Below are positions 60,223-64,000 of a stretch of DNA of 64,000 nt, piece by piece. Position 1 is the first letter of the stretch, and the number at the start of each line of letters is the position of its first letter. The translations under genes and the position numbers were made by a program. The stretch lies in NCBI RefSeq assembly GCF_905163445.1, contig NC_053184.1, forward strand, positions 4,960,001-5,024,000, read 5' to 3'. The notes beneath the pieces were generated by a model, which saw only the letters and a list, made by a program, of their open reading frames with translations, did not search any database and had not been told where the DNA came from. Origin of the DNA: Pararge aegeria. Its lineage: Eukaryota > Arthropoda > Insecta > Lepidoptera > Nymphalidae.

Positions 60223-63019
60223 GCCGGAACCTCCGCGCAGCACTGCCCCAGGAAGGTCCTCAAAACACTACTTAGTTACTACCTACTTATTAGGAAGAAG
60301 TCAAGTAGAAACCTATCAAGAGGCACTGGTAGAGATGTTTTGTATAGATCTACTTAATACCTTTGTCCACCCTTGCTTTTAAATAGATTGCTTTAGACCA
60401 AAGTAAAAAACAATAAACTTTATACGGACTAATCTACCTCTTAGCTAGTGGTCCACACCGCTATTCTTTATTATTTAGAAGGCTGCTGTAGACGCACATT
60501 TTACATTTAATATTCCTTGCTCTAACGAGTAAGAACTAACCTATAGGTCTGGATTAAGTGTTTTTATTGTTGTCCTTATTATTCATTCAAGAAAACAGAA
60601 GATAATTAGTTGCATTGGTACAGAATAATTATGACTTAATTATGACGAAAACTAAGGATTAGGTACCTAAAGTCTTACATTTTCTGACCATTTAGTTGAT
60701 AAATCGTAAACCACATGCCAGTTGTAACACTTTGACGTTGGTATTTATTGAATACATTTGATAGTTTAATCTCGTACTCCACGGAATTGTACATATATAA
60801 GTGCTCACATTCTCACCTCCAATGCGTTTGGCTATGTCTGCGTGTTGATTTTACATGTCGCGCTCTTATATTGGATCTAAAATTGATTATTATTTTGTTT
60901 AACATTTTTAATATAAAATTCTGACTAGCTATAGTTTAGAATGTAATGCGAATAAAAAACACACCTGCGACTTTTTGCTTTGATATAAAAAGGTATGTTA
61001 ATTACTTAATACCAACATGACCATTATTTATTTTGCTGCCTTCATTCTTCTAAGATTAATAATGTTAGGTCCCCAGGAGTACCCACCTAATTAGAATAAA
61101 AAATCATATCTACCCATATCAAGTTACTCTCAAGTTTTAGGTACACTAAAACTTTAATTATATTTTTTATCGTGTTCATCAATTTACTGTCCATAACTGT
61201 ACGCTTAGAATTAAATTTTCATTACGGCAATTTTTGACGTTGTCGAGTGTCGAAACCATGATATCCTACTTTTTATTACGCTAAATTCGTTTGCTGAAAA
61301 GTGCGACCAATTTATCCGCAGTAAACAAACAAATGGCAGGTCGTGAGCATTTTAGATTAGGTTAGGTTAGGTTATTTTAGAGGTACACAACCTATTTTCT
61401 TTTAAAATTTTAAGGACTAAAATAATATTTACCCGTTCAGTGAGCGAACGACCTGACATTTTTTTGCCTGACATTTAGTCCGCGAATAAACTGGCCGCAC
61501 TTTAGAATTATAGACGAATTAAAGCTTCAAAACAACACTCATAAATTTCATTTTACTGAGTATGTACTCAGTAAAATGAAATTTATGAAAATTCCAAAAA
61601 CTGCTTTCAGTGAAATAGCTGTACACACACTAGCTGTCATTAAATAATTTCGTAATAACAACCGTTATATCAGCTGTGTTGACATTTAAGGCTATGGTCC
61701 TAGATAATATTAAAAATAACTCACACGCATACACATACACGTGTAAATGTTATTTCAGGTCACAATTGTTATTATTATTATTTTTATTTATTTATTTACA
61801 TAAAAATACTTATAGCTAGCATCAGAAAACCACCCAGGTTTGTAATATATGCTAGCCTAATCGACTAATATGAAATAATGATCATTCCTTTAAATAGAGG
61901 ATTAGTGGTAGTAACTTTAGTAGGTACCTACTGAGAATTTTTAGGCAATTACATATCATTTTTTGTCAGGTAGGATGCCTGGACCTTGGTAAAGACCTTA
62001 TTTGACATTATGGAACGCAAATCAACCTTAATATAACCTGTGTATGAAACGGTCATTTACACTTCTTTAAGGTTGGTAGGTACATTAACAAAAAAATTCA
62101 AGTGAGCATTTTATGAGTAAGCTTAGGTGACATAACCCGACCTACACAACAATTAGCGTATTCCATTACATACACACGCAGTAGTCATGTATGTCACGTC
62201 CGTAGGTATACTGAAGGTATCTAGGTAGGTACGTTACGATGCAAACGGCCGCTGCGCGTGCGCCGGCCTCAAGGTAATACACTGGATAACACAACTTCAC
62301 AAGGTCCATCTAATCCATTCGCCTGATGACCAAGTGAAAGTGCATCTATATCGCAATAACATAACGGTAAACAATTAGATGTTACAACATTTATTACGGA
62401 CACCTTTTAAAATATAAACTTACATAACGTAAAATAAAGCGTGAGCTGACAAAAAAAAAGGTTTGACAAGACCGGTTGTATCGAGAAATGCGTATGCATT
62501 TGTAAACAAATTACATGCCTACTATAACAAACAAAACAAAAAATAATAAGCTGATAATACCATCACTGAACTGTCGACAAATCTTGTACTTAGAGATAAT
62601 TTTTTTTATGTACGTTAAAATCAAAAACGCCTGCAGCCTTACCTTTTAAATTAAATCACAGATCGTCAGGCGAATGGGTGGGTAAGTAATCGTTATCACT
62701 TAATCATCACTCTCACAACTTACGTTTACTATCACGTAAATACACTACGCTCATTCACTAAGTTATTTGACTAACGGTAAATTGAAGTTGAACACGCCAC
62801 TTGCCTGCGAGAGAAATACCTACAACTGGTTCGTATTACAAGTTAGACGAGTGTAGTAGTGACGCCCTGTCCCCACCATAGCGCTGAGGTTCGAAACCTT
62901 CGATAGAAACATATGTATTTTCTATTTGTAGGTTTATAGGTTTATACGAATAAACATTTCTCACACCGTTTATGTTTGTACTTATGATGGCATTTGACTG
63001 CTAAGCTACGGTTTAAACC
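60223..63019. other. No gene supported; upstream of the second tetraspanin
   Basis: Should contain the 5' UTR exon and promoter of the tetraspanin at 55385-59669, but I cannot place them. It contains a perfect hairpin (61540-61587) and otherwise AT-rich unique-looking sequence. Confidence 0.4.
61540..61587. repeat. Perfect 23-bp hairpin with 2-base loop
   Basis: Arms 61540-61562 and 61565-61587 are exact reverse complements around TG. Confidence 0.9.
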
Positions 63020-63240
63020 TCCCTACTAATATTATAAATCAATGTAAATTTGTTTGTTACGCTTTCACGCAAAAACTACTTAACCGATCCTCATGAAACT
63101 TTGTACACATATTCTTGGAAGTAATATAGGATACTTTTTATCTCGACATTAAGTTCGGTTCCTTTGGGAGAGGGGATGAAAGTGTTTAACGATTTTACAC
63201 CATCACTCCGACAAATTATAACCGATTTAAATAATTATTT
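63020..63240 (+). repeat. Dispersed repeat, family G-like
   Basis: 'ctactaatattataaatcaa', 'tttgttacgctttcacgcaa', 'accgatcctcatgaaacttt' and 'ggatactttttatctcgac' form the common lepidopteran repeat with this order; it is related to pieces near 3585 and 37500. Confidence 0.55.
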
Positions 63241-63279
63241 TTGTACTATAGAGGTTATAATATGTGTTTAATTTCCTCC

Positions 63280-63395
63280 CTCCAGACCAGACCAGAGAAT
63301 TTCAGAAATTGTAAATTCCCAAATTGCCCCTGCCGGGAATCGAACCCGGGACCTCCTACTTAAATTTACAGCATTCACCGTTGCGCTGTCGTCAA
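63280..63395 (-). mobile_element. SINE family B head, inverted
   Basis: Minus strand: A-box 'gcgcaacggtgaatgctgta', B-box GGGTTCGATTCCCGG, then 'caggggcaatttgggaattt' and the start of the body. This is the best-preserved family B head in the window. Confidence 0.8.
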
Positions 63396-63828
63396 AATCG
63401 AGGTCGAGGTGCTTTAGGTTGAAGTTCGCATGGGTCGCCTAAATGTTTTTTTGAATTTTTAAATAAATTTAATATTGTAATTTCAAAATGAAAACATTAA
63501 ATCTTTAAGTTTGCGTATTCAATTTGATAGAGGTGGAGATATTTACCAACAACAAGTATTACTTTGGGAAATCTAGAAACTAAACACAAATGATCCTTAA
63601 ACAACTCAAGTAATTAAATAAACAAATAACCAAACACTTTTTACTCATCATGATCAAAATCAAAGCGTAACCTAACCACAATTTGATTTTTTTTTCACAA
63701 ATTTATTTAAGCGATAGTTTTACCGATTTTCCTAAAGAATGGAAAAAAAAAATAAAAAAACAAAAATATAATTAATAAATTTCTTTTATTAGCTTTCAGT
63801 TAATAAAACAGTTATATGTAACATCAAA

Positions 63829-64000
63829 TTAGTACAAATGTATCGAAAGCTGACAATCATCTACAAAAACCCGTGGTAACGCGTCAAAATACGGTATGAG
63901 CTTCATTTCAAAATCGTTCACTAGTTTTTCTTTACATTTTTTATGAATAAAAGTAATAGTGCCCCTACACGACCTTAACAATATCATATAATTGAATAAA
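63829..64000 (-). CDS. Probable last coding exon of an unidentified gene running off the window
   Basis: On the minus strand an open frame enters from the window edge and runs 56 codons to TAA at 63829-63831. It includes CRGTITFIHKKCKEKL, FEMKLIPYFDALPRVF and the end VDDCQLSIHLY. AATAAA on the same strand (63785-63790) lies 39 bases after the stop, as for a real 3' end. The residue mix looks like protein despite the AT-rich background. I do not recognise the family. A chance open frame or a LINE fragment is possible. Confidence 0.4.
   Translation of the reverse strand, partial: LFNYMILLRSCRGTITFIHKKCKEKLVNDFEMKLIPYFDALPRVFVDDCQLSIHLY

Overview
This is eukaryotic, AT-rich genomic DNA, almost certainly from a moth or butterfly (Lepidoptera). 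The evidence is spliced genes with GT-AG introns, small GC-richer exons in an AT-rich background, and many tRNA-headed short retroposons and LINE tails of lepidopteran type. A nymphalid butterfly is a guess from the look of the repeats, not proven. All gene models were built by hand by matching open frames, splice sites and intron phase. No search was run.

Layout. Bases 1-18214 hold no gene I can support. They carry repeats, including a complete hAT-like DNA transposon with 8-bp target duplications (683-2221). Bases 18215-34102 (+) hold 15 exons of a NELL (thrombospondin-N / VWC / EGF) secreted glycoprotein; its signal-peptide exon was not found. A GC-rich island in its first visible intron has two candidate exons that do not belong to NELL. 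A 5'-truncated LINE sits in another intron. Bases 37008-42025 (-) hold a tetraspanin with five exons found and the last missing. Bases 42839-47153 (+) hold a small secreted protein resembling the MBF2 family. Bases 49091-54552 (+) hold a nine-exon protein joining an N-terminal Hemingway/CFAP97-like segment to a cyclophilin domain with a partly degenerate active site; this is the most unusual gene here. Bases 55385-59669 (-) hold a second, complete tetraspanin, tail-to-tail with the cyclophilin gene. At the right edge (63829-64000, -) there is probably the last exon of a further, unidentified gene.

The rest is repeats: at least three tRNA-headed SINE families, a short retroposon family with a GAT-rich tail, LINE 3' ends, small terminal-inverted-repeat elements, microsatellites and one minisatellite. 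Separately, several perfect short hairpins with very short loops are scattered through the window and look like products of replication template switching. The genes show no shared pathway. The two tetraspanins share exon structure and are plausibly a local paralogous pair.
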